A stretch of DNA of 64,000 nt from Peptoniphilus_A olsenii (GCF_040545475.1 NZ_JBEPMA010000003.1:62001-126000), one strand, 5' to 3'; shown: positions 16,487 to 25,892, counted from the first letter of the stretch. Translations and numbers: made by a program. The notes: generated by a model not told the origin, from the letters alone.

Positions 16487-18103
16487 GTGAAAAGATTAAA
16501 AAAAATTATGGCTACTGCTCTTGCTGTGGCAACTCTTGTACCGAGCTTTGTTTTTGCGGAAGGTAAAGACTATGGCAGTGCAAAAAATGTTATTGTTATG
16601 ATTCCAGATGGAATGAGCGTGGAAGCTTTAACTACTGCAAGATGGATGACTGCTGAAAAGAAATTTGTTATGGATGATATGGCTACAGGTCTTGTTAGAA
16701 CTAATAATGCTAATACACCTATTGCTGACTCAGCACCAGCTGGTACAGCAATGGCTACTGGCGTTAAATCAGAATCTCCATTTGTAGGAGTTTACCCTAC
16801 AAAAGGCGGAATGCCAGGAGCAGAAGATTTTGATGAAAAAAAAGCTAAAATGCCTTTAGCAAATGTGCTTGAAGGTGCTGAAAGGACTGGAAGATCTACA
16901 GGTATTGTATCTACTTCAAATATCCAACACGCAACTCCTGCTGATTTTTCTGCGCACAATCCTGACAGAAATAATTATCAAGATTTAGGAGAACAACAAG
17001 TATACCAAAACATGGAAGTTGTTTTAGGTGCTGGTTCTAAACATCTATCTAAAGAAGTAAGAGATGATAAAGAAGATTTAATTGGTGAAATTAAGAATCT
17101 TGGATATGATTATGTAACTACTCCTGATGCAATGAAAGCATCTAAAGCAGATAAAATTTGGGGACTTTTTGCTGAAGAGAGTTTTGCATACCATATTGAC
17201 AGAGATGCTTCAAAAGAACCAAGCTTAGCTGAAATGACTCAAAAAGCAATTGATGTATTATCTAAAAATGATAAAGGATTTTTCCTTATGGTTGAAGGAT
17301 CTGAAGTTGACTGGGCTGCTCATTCTAATGACCCTGTAGCACTTGTTAATGATATTAAAGCATTTGATGATGCTGTTAAAGTAGCGAAAGATTTTGCAGA
17401 CTCCAATGAAGACACTGTAATTGTTATTGCATCTGACCACGGAACAGGTGGTATTACTTTCGGACACAGAAATATCACAAAGGGTTATGACAAAGCAAAA
17501 TTAGAAACATTTACTCATATTATAGCTGATGCTAAAATTTCAACTACAAAAGCTGCTGAACTTGTGAATGAAGATAAATCAAATATTGCACAAGTAATGA
17601 ATGAAAACTTTAAAATTGCAGATTTAACTGAAGAAGAAATGAACTTTATTAAAAATGAAAAAGACACTGCTTCTGCAATTGGTAGAGTAGTTTCTACAAG
17701 AAGTAATATTGCATGGACAACTGGAGGTCACGTTGGTGGAGATGTTGGATTGTATTGCTATGCGACAGCTAAAGATGGCAAAAGATTATCAGGTACAGTT
17801 TACAACAATCAAATTGGTAAATATGTAGCTGATCTTTTAGATGTAGATCTAAATGCTCTTACTGAAGAATTATATAATCCAATTAGACTAGGATTTGAAG
17901 CTAAAGAAGCTAAAGTAGAATTTAAAGTTGTTGGTAAAAATAACTATGAAGCAGTTGTAACTAAAGGCGAAGACAAAGTTGTATTCCCTATAGCTAAAAA
18001 TTATGCAATTAAAAATGGTGAAAAAGTAGAACTTAAAGGGTTGACAGTTTATACTGGAAAATCAGTTTATGTATCAAAAGATGCATTTGAGTTAGTAAAA
18101 TAA
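16487..18103 (+). CDS. Secreted alkaline phosphatase
   Basis: The 538-residue precursor has a signal peptide (basic MKRLKK, hydrophobic core, cleavage probably after FVFA at residue 24). The catalytic domain shows the alkaline phosphatase pattern: metal ligands in MIPDGMS, nucleophile Ser82 in DSAPAGTAMATG, and metal-binding SDHGTGG and GGHVGGD. It releases phosphate from organic esters outside the cell. The last 80 residues (from about 455) are a small beta-rich extension. The start is GTG behind AGGAGG. Two TTTACA elements 22 bases apart upstream (16411, 16433) could be a degenerate Pho box, weakly supported. Confidence 0.93.
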   Translation: MKRLKKIMATALAVATLVPSFVFAEGKDYGSAKNVIVMIPDGMSVEALTTARWMTAEKKFVMDDMATGLVRTNNANTPIADSAPAGTAMATGVKSESPFVGVYPTKGGMPGAEDFDEKKAKMPLANVLEGAERTGRSTGIVSTSNIQHATPADFSAHNPDRNNYQDLGEQQVYQNMEVVLGAGSKHLSKEVRDDKEDLIGEIKNLGYDYVTTPDAMKASKADKIWGLFAEESFAYHIDRDASKEPSLAEMTQKAIDVLSKNDKGFFLMVEGSEVDWAAHSNDPVALVNDIKAFDDAVKVAKDFADSNEDTVIVIASDHGTGGITFGHRNITKGYDKAKLETFTHIIADAKISTTKAAELVNEDKSNIAQVMNENFKIADLTEEEMNFIKNEKDTASAIGRVVSTRSNIAWTTGGHVGGDVGLYCYATAKDGKRLSGTVYNNQIGKYVADLLDVDLNALTEELYNPIRLGFEAKEAKVEFKVVGKNNYEAVVTKGEDKVVFPIAKNYAIKNGEKVELKGLTVYTGKSVYVSKDAFELVK

Positions 18104-18121
18104 TTATGAGAAGTTAAAAGG

Positions 18122-18147
18122 AGCCACCTCATTGGGTGGCTTTTTTT
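18122..18147 (+). terminator. Terminator after alkaline phosphatase gene
   Basis: The stem AGCCACC/GGTGGCT is followed by seven T residues, 19 bases past the stop codon. Confidence 0.92.
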
Positions 18148-18191
18148 GTTTTAAAATTAGGAAAGTTTATAATAATAAAAATTTAATTAAT

Positions 18192-18220
18192 AAAAAAAGA
18201 CTGAAATGAATCAGTCTTTT
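18192..18220 (-). terminator. Terminator of the tRNA-Pro transcript
   Basis: A ten-bp stem (AAAAGACTGA/TCAGTCTTTT, six-base loop) is followed on the minus strand by a T run right after the tRNA. The A/T symmetry means it can also act on the plus strand. Confidence 0.82.
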
Positions 18221-18224
18221 TATA

Positions 18225-18301
18225 TGGTCGGGGTGAGAGGATTTGAACCCCCGGCCCCATGGTCCCAAACCACGTGCGCTACCAAACTGCGCTACACCCC
18301 G
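18225..18301 (-). tRNA. tRNA-Pro (anticodon TGG)
   Basis: The 77-nt cloverleaf on the minus strand has acceptor CGGGGTG/CACCCCG with encoded CCA, D arm GTAGCGCAGTTTGGTAGCGC, anticodon loop TTTGGGA (anticodon TGG) on a CGTGG/CCATG stem with one G-T pair, and T arm GGGGGTTCAAATCCTC. It has its own promoter and terminator. Confidence 0.96.
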
Positions 18302-18314
18302 ACGACACTCATAT

Positions 18315-18342
18315 ATTATACAGAGTATTTACTAAAAATCAA
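18315..18342 (-). promoter_or_regulatory. Promoter of tRNA-Pro
   Basis: On the minus strand, TTGATT and TATAAT are separated by 16 bases, ending 13 bases before the mature tRNA. Confidence 0.7.
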
Positions 18343-18528
18343 AACTTTGTATACAAATTATTTTATCTTATTAAGAGCGTAAAATCAAGTATATTTTATA
18401 AATAGTCTACTATTTCGAATTAATTCTCTATATATCTCTGTTTTTCTTCTGTTTTTAAAATAAGTTGATTTTTATGTTTTTAAATATTAAAATATACTGT
18501 AACGTGAGATTGAATTAAGGAGGTTTAG

Positions 18529-19167
18529 ATGAAAGCTATTATTTTTGATTTAGATGGTACATTGGTTGATTCTATGCGATATTGGCGAGATGTATCTAAA
18601 GAATTTTTAAAAACTAAAGGAATTGACATAGATAATGAAGTTCAACACAAAATGACTACAATGAGTCTGCGTAAATCTTTATTATATTTAAAAGATTTTT
18701 ATAATTTAAAAGAAACTCTTGATGTGCTTTATGATGAATTTTCTGATATTGTCACTGATTTTTATATGAATAAAGTTGAACTTAAAGAAAATGCTATTGA
18801 AATATTAGAATATTTTAAGTCAAAAGGTTTTAAAATTGTCATAGGCACTTCTACTGCAAAAAATTTTGTAGACATTGTGGCTGATAAATTTAATTTATAT
18901 GACTATGCTTCTGCTGTTTTTACTGTTGATGGAGTCGGTCACTATAAAAGTGAAGTCAAATTTTTTACTTCAATAGCTGATAGTATTGAGGAAGATACAC
19001 AGGATATTTATCTAGTTGATGATTCTTTTATTGCTCTTAGAGCTGCTAAAGATGCTGGTTTAGTTCCAGTTGGTATATATGACGAAAATTCAGACGACAA
19101 GTGGCATATCATTAAAGAAGAACAGAAATTTTATATTTCAAAATTAATTGAATTAAAGGAAATATGA
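18529..19167 (+). CDS. HAD-superfamily hydrolase (phosphatase-like)
   Basis: The 212-residue protein has the HAD motif I FDLDGTLVDS (nucleophile Asp7, acid Asp9), motif II IGTSTAKN, a lysine in HYKSEVKFF and motif IV LVDDSFIALRAAKDAG, with an alpha-helical cap between residues 15 and 80. It resembles the PGMB/phosphoglycolate phosphatase subgroup. Substrate is unknown. GGAGG precedes the ATG, and the stop overlaps the next start (ATGA), so the two genes are translationally coupled. Confidence 0.9.
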   Translation: MKAIIFDLDGTLVDSMRYWRDVSKEFLKTKGIDIDNEVQHKMTTMSLRKSLLYLKDFYNLKETLDVLYDEFSDIVTDFYMNKVELKENAIEILEYFKSKGFKIVIGTSTAKNFVDIVADKFNLYDYASAVFTVDGVGHYKSEVKFFTSIADSIEEDTQDIYLVDDSFIALRAAKDAGLVPVGIYDENSDDKWHIIKEEQKFYISKLIELKEI

Positions 19168-19784
19168 AATTATTTTTGTACTTTTTTGTTAAATCGATTT
19201 TTGCTTTTATCATAACCTTTTCTATATTTTCAATTGCTAGAAGGGAGTATGTCAATAGAAATAAAGTCAAAACTAATTTACGAAGAGAATTTTTAATTAG
19301 GATTTTTGTAGGATATTTGGCTATACTTGCTATTCTTTTATTTACACCGAATGCACAAATTAGTGCTAAGGGTATTAATCTCACTAGCGCTAACTTTGAT
19401 TTTGTTGGCAATTTTAAGGATAGGATATATGATGGTTCGTGGGGAATGAATTTTGTTCCATTCAGAACGATAAAATCCTATTTAAAATATTCTGGTTTTA
19501 GACATGCGATGATAAATATAGTAGGAAATATAATAATATTTATACCTTTTGGTAGAATATTGCCAGAAATTTACAGGCGAAGTCAGAATTTATTAAATAT
19601 TTTTTTTATTTTACTATTAACATCTTGTGTAATAGAGTTTATACAATTTTTCATAGGTCGTTCAGTGGATATTGACGATATAATGTTAAATGTAGTTGGT
19701 GGAATAATTGGTTTTGTTTTGTGGCAAAAATTTGCTCCTAAGAGACAACGCAGAGTTAAATTCAATAGAAATTTAAATAAATGA
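19164..19784 (+). CDS. VanZ family membrane protein
   Basis: The 206-residue protein has about five membrane segments and the VanZ-like core, including NIVGNIIIFIPFGRILPE and the ending RSVDIDDIMLNVVGGIIGF. VanZ of Enterococcus gives low-level teicoplanin resistance, but most family members have no known role. The start codon overlaps the stop of the HAD gene by four bases. Confidence 0.86.
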   Translation: MKLFLYFFVKSIFAFIITFSIFSIARREYVNRNKVKTNLRREFLIRIFVGYLAILAILLFTPNAQISAKGINLTSANFDFVGNFKDRIYDGSWGMNFVPFRTIKSYLKYSGFRHAMINIVGNIIIFIPFGRILPEIYRRSQNLLNIFFILLLTSCVIEFIQFFIGRSVDIDDIMLNVVGGIIGFVLWQKFAPKRQRRVKFNRNLNK

Positions 19785-19817
19785 AAAGCTCTTAAATTGA
19801 CAAAAAGGGCTTTTTTT
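19784..19817 (+). terminator. Terminator after VanZ gene
   Basis: A stem AAAAGC(T)CTT paired with AAGGGCTTTT is followed by seven T residues at the end of the HAD-VanZ unit. Confidence 0.78.
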
Positions 19818-19848
19818 AGTATAATTTTTTCTTACAAATAAATAGTAT

Positions 19849-20192
19849 GGGGGCGAAAATGGTTTCGACGGGGGTTTTGAGCTTAGAGCAGCGAGCCGTT
19901 GATGGATCACACAACGTTAAAATGGTCCATTAAAATAAACGACGAAAATAATTTCGCACTAGCTGCCTAAGAATTGGTAGCAATCCTTGACAGACTCCGC
20001 GATCTGTTAAAGGGTTTCAAATTTAGCGGGCCACGAACTCTGTAAGGCGCCATAACAGAGGGGGTCTAATGGCGATACTCCAAATTAGTTTGACTTTTTA
20101 GTAGTTTGGAGGAATTTTAAAAATAGTCTGCGCTCGGAGAATTCTCTGTGACGGACTTTCGGACGCGGGTTCGACTCCCGCCGCCTCCACCA
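19849..20192 (+). ncRNA. ssrA: tmRNA (ssrA)
   Basis: The 344-nt gene starts GGGGGCGAAAATGGTTTCGAC and ends with the tRNA-like T arm GCGGGTTCGACTCCCGC, acceptor CGCCTCC and encoded ACCA; the first seven bases pair with the acceptor. The tag frame reads N-D-E-N-N-F-A-L-A-A then TAA (19938-19970), the usual degradation tag. tmRNA with SmpB frees stalled ribosomes and marks the product for ClpXP, whose genes lie at 27.6-29.4 kb. The resume codon is discussed in the findings. Confidence 0.97.
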
Positions 20193-20198
20193 TATTAA

Positions 20199-20246
20199 AA
20201 AACGTGTATCACTATGTTTTATAGTAGTGATACACGTTTTTATTTT
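20199..20246. terminator. Terminator after tmRNA, bidirectional
   Basis: A perfect 16-bp stem (AAAACGTGTATCACTA with its complement, ten-base loop) is flanked by A and T tracts. It ends tmRNA on the plus strand and can end the convergent minus gene at 20251. Confidence 0.9.
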
Positions 20247-20250
20247 ACAG

Positions 20251-20667
20251 TTAGCTATTAGCCAATAGTTGTTCGTATTTATTTATAAGTTCTACTGGTA
20301 TAACAAAATTAAAATAAGTACCTGTGTGAGATAAATATAGGTACACATAACCAAGTGCGGTGAATTTTTTTAGATTGACATAGACGTTTTTGTCACTATA
20401 ATCTACTGTTCCGTTGTAGAAATCATAAAAAGATTTGTGTTCTTCTTTGTCAAATTTGTTTAAAACTTCTTCAAATCTATTATTTATGGTTTCATAAATT
20501 AAGTTTACTTTATCTATATTATTTAAATCTGATATATTTAGACTGTATGTAGTTGCTATACTTAGAAGTTGTTCTTCGTCTAAACTTTCTAATATTGGGT
20601 ATAATCTATCTTGAGGCAATTTGTTGATTGTCTCTTTTTCGAAAATGTTTAATAAAAATTCGCTCAT
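20251..20667 (-). CDS. Unrecognised 138-residue protein
   Basis: I do not recognise this protein. It is soluble, has no signal peptide, and splits into a helical acidic first half (MSEFLLNIFEKETINKLPQ) and a C-terminal part rich in Tyr and Phe (GYVYLYLSHTGTYFNFVIP). ATG at 20667 is chosen because GAGGTG lies just upstream; an in-frame GTG three codons earlier overlaps that site. It is a single-gene unit, divergent from the MBL hydrolase. Confidence 0.62.
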   Translation of the reverse strand: MSEFLLNIFEKETINKLPQDRLYPILESLDEEQLLSIATTYSLNISDLNNIDKVNLIYETINNRFEEVLNKFDKEEHKSFYDFYNGTVDYSDKNVYVNLKKFTALGYVYLYLSHTGTYFNFVIPVELINKYEQLLANS

Positions 20668-20724
20668 TTTTTTCACCTCTATTTCATTATATAGGTTTTT
20701 AAATTTTGAGCAATGGGAGGATAT

Positions 20725-21720
20725 ATGTCGGAGATTAAAAAGTTAACAGATGGAGTTTATTTAAAAATTATACCTTTAAAGGGAAATCCTTTGAAGAGTA
20801 TAAATATTTATATGGTGAAGTCGGATGACGAGGCCATGATTATAGATACGGGTTTTAATACTGATGAGATTAGAAGTGAAATGTTATCTTATATTCGAGA
20901 TATGGAAATTAATCTCTCTAAGACAAAATTATTTTTGACACATCTTCATTCTGATCATACTGGTCTTGCTAGTTGGTTTCATGAAGAGCTTGGTGTGAAA
21001 ATTTATATGGGCGAAGTTGATTATAATATGATGAGCGATATGGCAGATGAAAACTCACCTAGATGGGTTGATATAATGAAAACTACTCATTTGCAGGGTC
21101 TTGATGCTGATAATCTTAAAATAGATGAGCATCCTGGTTTTAAATATCGTCCACGCAAGGAATTTCCTCATATTGCTGTTAATCCTGGCGATGTTTTAAA
21201 TGTTGGAGATTTTAATTTTATAGCTCAGGACTTCTCTGGGCATACTCCAGGTATGATAGGTCTTTATGAGAAAGATAAGAAAATTTTATTTTGTGGCGAC
21301 CATTTACTCAAGAAAATTACTCCAAATATTACTTTTTGGAATTTTGAGGTGGGCGATTCCCTGGGAACTTATTTAAATAATATTGAAAAAGTAAAAGATT
21401 TAGATGTTGAGCATCTTTATTCTTCGCATAGGGAACTTATCACTGATATTTGTGGTAGAATTGAAGAGTTAAAGCTTCACCATAAAAATAGAATTGATGA
21501 AGCACTTAAAACTTTAGAGCGAAACGGCGAGTGTAGTGTTAGGGATATTGCTGAGAATATGAGTTGGGATATTTCTACAAAAGATTTTAATAAGTTTCCT
21601 AATTCTCAAAAGTTCTTTGCAGCAGGTGAGGCTCATGCCCATCTTGAATATTTGCGTGGCAAGGGACTTGCTGATTTTAGGAAAGACGCAAATGGAGTTT
21701 TAAAATATTATAAAATTTAG
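20725..21720 (+). CDS. Metallo-beta-lactamase-fold hydrolase
   Basis: The 331-residue protein carries the MBL metal motif THLHSDHTGLA (HxHxDH), a further His in FSGHTPGMIG, Asp in FCGDHLL, and His in SSHRE. The C-terminal 90 residues form a helical extension with a basic linker (HHKNRIDEALKTL), typical of glyoxalase II-like hydrolases of unknown substrate in Firmicutes. ATG at 20725 follows GGGAGG; an in-frame ATG at 20713 would include it. folP follows after 20 bases, so cotranscription is likely. Confidence 0.88.
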   Translation: MSEIKKLTDGVYLKIIPLKGNPLKSINIYMVKSDDEAMIIDTGFNTDEIRSEMLSYIRDMEINLSKTKLFLTHLHSDHTGLASWFHEELGVKIYMGEVDYNMMSDMADENSPRWVDIMKTTHLQGLDADNLKIDEHPGFKYRPRKEFPHIAVNPGDVLNVGDFNFIAQDFSGHTPGMIGLYEKDKKILFCGDHLLKKITPNITFWNFEVGDSLGTYLNNIEKVKDLDVEHLYSSHRELITDICGRIEELKLHHKNRIDEALKTLERNGECSVRDIAENMSWDISTKDFNKFPNSQKFFAAGEAHAHLEYLRGKGLADFRKDANGVLKYYKI

Positions 21721-21740
21721 TTTAACAATAAGGAGATAGC

Positions 21741-22712
21741 ATGGATACTGATATTTTTAGATTTAAAGACAAAACTATAAAAAAAGGTGGAGAAACCATT
21801 CTGTGCGGCATAGTAAATGTTACACCAGATTCTTTTTCTGACGGTGGGAAGTTTTTTGGTGTAGACAAAGCAGTAAAAAGAGCACTTGAACTTATAGATG
21901 AGGGTGCTGGAATGATTGATATTGGTGGAGAATCTACTAGACCAGGTTCGACTTATGTAGATATTGAAGAGGAAATAAATAGAGTTGTTCCTGTTATTAG
22001 AAAGTTAAAAGAAATGACCAATATTCCCATTTCAATTGATACATGGAAAGCTGACGTAGCAGAAAAAGCTATAGAGAATGGTGCTGATATTGTAAATGAT
22101 ATCACTGGTTTTTTGGGAGATTCTAAAATGGCAGAGGTTGTAAGTAAAACTGATGCAGGTGCGATTTTAATGTTCAACCCAGTTCTAGCAAGACCAAACC
22201 ACGAGAGTTCTAAAAAATTCCCTAAATTTGGTGGCGATTGGATATTTTCTAATGAAGAACTTAAATCTTTTGAAAATATGGAAATTGTTGAATTAATGAA
22301 GAAATATTTTGAAAAATCTATTTCTTTATGCAATAAATATGGAATAAATAAAGATAGAATAATGCTTGATCCAGGTATAGGTTTTGGGCTTACAAAAAAA
22401 GAAAATTTAAAATTAGTAGATGAAATTGATGTAATAAAAGACATGGGTTATTTTACTTTTTTAGGCGTATCAAGAAAGAGATTTATCGTAAATCTTTTAA
22501 ACGATAATGGCATAGATTCATCAGCAGAGACTAATTTAGGTTTTGAAAATAGAGATGAAGCCTCTTCTGCTCTTACTACAATTGGAGCGTATAAAGGAGT
22601 TGAGGTTTTAAGAGTGCACACTGTTAAACACCACAAAATAGCTAAAATTGTCGGCGATGCTATTAGGATGAATGCAAGTCTTAAAGATATTAATTTTGAT
22701 GCATATAGGTAA
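21741..22712 (+). CDS. folP: Dihydropteroate synthase
   Basis: The enzyme joins pABA to the pterin pyrophosphate and is the sulfonamide target. Family signatures are GIVNVTPDSFSDGG near the N-terminus, MIDIGGESTRPGS, SIDTWKADVAEKA, LDPGIGFGLTKKEN and VLRVHTVKHH at the end. At 323 residues it is 40 or so longer than common FolP, with extra sequence around residues 130-185 (LARPNHESSKKFPKFGGDW). No other folate-synthesis genes are nearby, only folD at 53.5 kb. Confidence 0.9.
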   Translation: MDTDIFRFKDKTIKKGGETILCGIVNVTPDSFSDGGKFFGVDKAVKRALELIDEGAGMIDIGGESTRPGSTYVDIEEEINRVVPVIRKLKEMTNIPISIDTWKADVAEKAIENGADIVNDITGFLGDSKMAEVVSKTDAGAILMFNPVLARPNHESSKKFPKFGGDWIFSNEELKSFENMEIVELMKKYFEKSISLCNKYGINKDRIMLDPGIGFGLTKKENLKLVDEIDVIKDMGYFTFLGVSRKRFIVNLLNDNGIDSSAETNLGFENRDEASSALTTIGAYKGVEVLRVHTVKHHKIAKIVGDAIRMNASLKDINFDAYR

Positions 22713-22717
22713 AAGAC

Positions 22718-22746
22718 TTTAAATATAAAAAATTTAGATATATAAT
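22718..22746 (+). promoter_or_regulatory. Possible promoter of pta
   Basis: TTTAAA (22718-22723) and a perfect TATAAT (22741-22746) are separated by 17 bases, about 40 bases before pta. Confidence 0.5.
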
Positions 22747-22787
22747 ATTAGTGATAAAAGTATTAATTATTAAAAGAGGGGGACTAT

Positions 22788-23759
22788 ATGTCACTAGTTG
22801 ATGAATTGAAAAGTAAAATTAGAGTTGAAAAACCTGAGATTGTATTTCCAGAAGGGGACGATACAAGAATTTTAAGGGCTGCAGTAAGACTTGAACAAGA
22901 TGGAGATCTTAAACCAATTGTGCTAGGTTCTAAAGAAAAACTAGCAGAAATTGCAAAAGAAGAATGCATTGATATTTCTAATTTAGAAATTATCGATCCT
23001 CTAAATTATGATGATATTGACAATATGGTATCAGCTTTTGTTGAAAGAAGAAAAGGAAAAGCAACAGGAGAAAAAGCACGTGAAATTTTAAAAGACCACA
23101 ATTATTTTGGAACAATGCTTGTATATTTGAATAAAGCAAAAGGACTTGTTTCTGGAGCTGCACACACAACTGCAGATACAGTTAGACCGGCTTTACAAAT
23201 TATTAAAACTAAACCAGAATATTCAAGATGTTCAGGTGCATTTTTAATGCTTAGAGATGAAGAAAAATACTTAATGGCTGACTGTGCTATAAACATTGAT
23301 TTAGATGCAGAAGGACTTGCAGAAGTTGCAGTTGTATCTAATGAGACAGCAAAATCTTTTGGAATAGATCCAAAAATTGCCATGCTTTCTTTCTCAACTA
23401 AAGGATCAGCATCACACGAAAGAGTAGATATGGTTGCAGAAGCAACAAGACTTGCTCATGAAAAAAATCCAGATATGGCTGTTGATGGAGAACTTCAATT
23501 TGATGCTGCTTTTGTTCCAGAAGTTGCAAAGAAAAAAGCACCAAATTCTGATGTTGCAGGACATGCGAATGTATTTGTCTTCCCAAATATTGAAGCAGGA
23601 AATATTGGATATAAGCTTGCTCAAAGATATGGTGGATTTGAGGCTATTGGACCTATACTTCAAGGTTTAAATGCTCCTGTAAATGACTTGTCACGTGGTT
23701 GTGTAGAAGATGAAGTGTATTCTCTTGCTATTATAACAGCAGCTCAAGCAGTACTTTAA
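22788..23759 (+). CDS. pta: Phosphate acetyltransferase
   Basis: The enzyme interconverts acetyl-CoA and acetyl phosphate, the first step of ATP-yielding acetate formation. The 323-residue protein is the short clostridial form without N-terminal regulatory domains. Motifs include VFPEGDDTRILRAA, GLVSGAAHTTADTVRPALQ, and the C-terminal PVNDLSRGC. ackA is not adjacent. GAGGGGG precedes the ATG. Confidence 0.95.
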   Translation: MSLVDELKSKIRVEKPEIVFPEGDDTRILRAAVRLEQDGDLKPIVLGSKEKLAEIAKEECIDISNLEIIDPLNYDDIDNMVSAFVERRKGKATGEKAREILKDHNYFGTMLVYLNKAKGLVSGAAHTTADTVRPALQIIKTKPEYSRCSGAFLMLRDEEKYLMADCAINIDLDAEGLAEVAVVSNETAKSFGIDPKIAMLSFSTKGSASHERVDMVAEATRLAHEKNPDMAVDGELQFDAAFVPEVAKKKAPNSDVAGHANVFVFPNIEAGNIGYKLAQRYGGFEAIGPILQGLNAPVNDLSRGCVEDEVYSLAIITAAQAVL

Positions 23760-23784
23760 TATTAATATAATATATTTTATATTT

Positions 23785-23815
23785 TGAGACTTCCATGATG
23801 GGAGTCTCAATTGTT
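23785..23815 (+). terminator. Terminator after pta
   Basis: The nine-bp stem GAGACTTCC/GGGAGTCTC (one G-T pair, five-base loop) is followed by a T-rich stretch broken by AA and G, so strength is moderate. Confidence 0.68.
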
Positions 23816-24136
23816 TTAGTTAAGCTTATCTACTTATTGAATTAGAACTAAAAGTTTTTATAAGTAATAGTGACAAAATATTTCAGTTTAAGTGATTAAT
23901 TCTAATTTTAATTAATAATTTATTAATTTTTATATCAAGTACTAAAATTCAATTAAATAATCAACTGTGTTAGTTATAAATCCTGATAATTTGTAAAAAG
24001 ATTATAAAAAATATTTTGTTTATAGTATAATGTTATTGACTTTGCAAGTAGGTAAGCTAATTTTTACGAAAATACATTAACTTTTTGTATTAGTAGTTTT
24101 AAAAATATGTAAGCAGAAGAACGAAATTTGAAATAC
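23816..24136. other. AT-rich gap between pta and proS, no gene seen
   Basis: I see no reading frame with a ribosome binding site and no T-box leader (its conserved TGGNACCGCG segment is missing), although proS is a common T-box target. A TATAAT at 24026-24031 has no good -35. Confidence 0.5.
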
Positions 24137-24165
24137 TTGTGAATTAAAATATTTAATACTATAAT
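24137..24165 (+). promoter_or_regulatory. Promoter of proS
   Basis: TTGTGA (24137-24142) and TATAAT (24160-24165) are separated by exactly 17 bases, 26 bases before the proS start. Confidence 0.7.
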
Positions 24166-24191
24166 ACTCTTGATGAATAAATGGAGGTTTT

Positions 24192-25892
24192 ATGAGATTA
24201 TCTAAACTTTATATGCCAACTCTAAGAGAAGATCCACAAGATGCAGAAATTGCGTCTCACAAATATCTTTTGAGAGCTGGTATGATAAGAAAGACGGCAA
24301 GTGGAATTTATACATACTTGCCACTTGGCTATAGATCAATAAGAAAAATTGAAAATATTGTAAGAGAAGAGATGGACAATGCAGGAGCAATGGAAATACT
24401 TATGAGTGCTATTCAACCTGCAGAAATTTGGCGTGAATCAGGAAGATGGGACAAATTTGGACCTGAGATGTTTAAACTAAAAGATCGCAATGACAGAGAA
24501 TTTTGTCTCGGACCAACAGCAGAAGAATATTTTACAACTCTTATTCGAGATGAAGTAAAAAGTTACAAAGATTTTCCTCTTAATCTTTATCAAATACAAA
24601 CAAAGTATAGAGACGAAAAAAGACCGAGATTTGGCATAAATAGGGCTCGTGAATTTTCAATGAAAGATGCTTATACTTTTGATACATCTGAAGAAAATTT
24701 AGATATAGCTTATATGAATATGTATAGAGCCTATGAAAATATTTTTGATAGACTTACCCTAGATTATAAAATAGTTGAAGGTGACAATGGTGCCATGGGT
24801 GGTACAGGCAGTCATGAGTTTATTGCACTTTCTGAAACAGGCGAAGGAGTAATAGTATATTCACCATCGGGTAAATTTGGAGCGACTGAAGAAAAAGCTC
24901 CAGTAAAATACAATCTCCCAGAAACTGAGATAGAAAAAGAAATTGAAAAGGTAAATACACCTAATACTAAGACAATTGATGAAGTTGCAGAATTTTTAAA
25001 TGTAGAAAAGAAAAAATGTGCAAAAGCTATAGATTTGATAATTGAAGGTGAACCAGTCTTAGTTTTCATACCAGGAGATAGAGAACTAAATATGGCAAAA
25101 CTAATTTCATATACGGCAGCACCTGAGCATGAAATCAGGATGATGGAAGATGAAGAGATTTTAAATATCAAATCATATCCAGGATATACTGGTCCAAAAG
25201 ATATTGACGCTAGAATAATAGTTGACAAATCTCTTACTGATATGAAAAACTTAGTTATAGGTTCAAATGAAGATGAATACCACTATATAAATGCAAATTT
25301 TGGCAGAGACTTCAAAGGTGAAGTAGTAGAAGATTTACTTCTAGTTCAAGAAGGAGACCTTGTTCCTGGAACAGATGAAAAATATGAATTTGCCAGAGGA
25401 ATTGAAGTAGGAAATATATTCAAACTTGGCACAAAGTATTCAAAATCTTTGGGGGCAACTTTCTTAGATGAAAATGGCAAAGAAAAGTATTTTGTAATGG
25501 GTTCTTATGGTGTGGGTATAACTAGATCTGTCACAGCAATCATAGAGCAAAATCATGATGAAAATGGAATTATTTGGCCATTATCTGTCGCTCCATATGA
25601 GGCTATTGTCACTATAGTAAATGTTAAAAATGAAGAGCAAGTCCGTTTAGGAGAAAAAATTTACAATGATTTAAAGAAAAAGGGAGTAGAAGTTCTACTT
25701 GATGACAGACGTGACAGAGCTGGAGTTAAATTTAAGGATAGAGATCTTATTGGTATTCCACTTAGAATAACTTGTGGTAAAAAATCAGCAGATAATATTG
25801 TTGAATATTCAACTAGAAGAGAAATGGTAAATATGGAAATAACTGCTGGAGAAGCAATTAACAATATATTAGAAGAAATTGAAAATAAATAA
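24192..25892 (+). CDS. proS: Prolyl-tRNA synthetase, bacterial type with editing domain
   Basis: The 566-residue class II synthetase charges tRNA-Pro. Motif 1 lies in LLRAGMIRKTASGIYTYLPLG, motif 2 in QTKYRDEKRPRFGINRAREF, and motif 3 in YGVGITRSVTAIIEQ. Between motifs 2 and 3, about residues 225-390, is the YbaK-like insertion domain that deacylates Ala-tRNA-Pro (CAKAIDLIIEGEPVLVFIPG). The C-terminal anticodon-binding domain starts near 470. GGAGG precedes the ATG. The ydbC-like gene follows after eight bases. Confidence 0.97.
   Translation: MRLSKLYMPTLREDPQDAEIASHKYLLRAGMIRKTASGIYTYLPLGYRSIRKIENIVREEMDNAGAMEILMSAIQPAEIWRESGRWDKFGPEMFKLKDRNDREFCLGPTAEEYFTTLIRDEVKSYKDFPLNLYQIQTKYRDEKRPRFGINRAREFSMKDAYTFDTSEENLDIAYMNMYRAYENIFDRLTLDYKIVEGDNGAMGGTGSHEFIALSETGEGVIVYSPSGKFGATEEKAPVKYNLPETEIEKEIEKVNTPNTKTIDEVAEFLNVEKKKCAKAIDLIIEGEPVLVFIPGDRELNMAKLISYTAAPEHEIRMMEDEEILNIKSYPGYTGPKDIDARIIVDKSLTDMKNLVIGSNEDEYHYINANFGRDFKGEVVEDLLLVQEGDLVPGTDEKYEFARGIEVGNIFKLGTKYSKSLGATFLDENGKEKYFVMGSYGVGITRSVTAIIEQNHDENGIIWPLSVAPYEAIVTIVNVKNEEQVRLGEKIYNDLKKKGVEVLLDDRRDRAGVKFKDRDLIGIPLRITCGKKSADNIVEYSTRREMVNMEITAGEAINNILEEIENK

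Noticed and set aside
23398..23670. Reading frames in both directions inside pta
   Set aside because: They are shifted-frame readings of the conserved pta coding sequence with no start signals.
23816..24191. T-box leader for proS
   Set aside because: The conserved antiterminator segment (TGGNACCGCG) and a terminator before proS are both missing.
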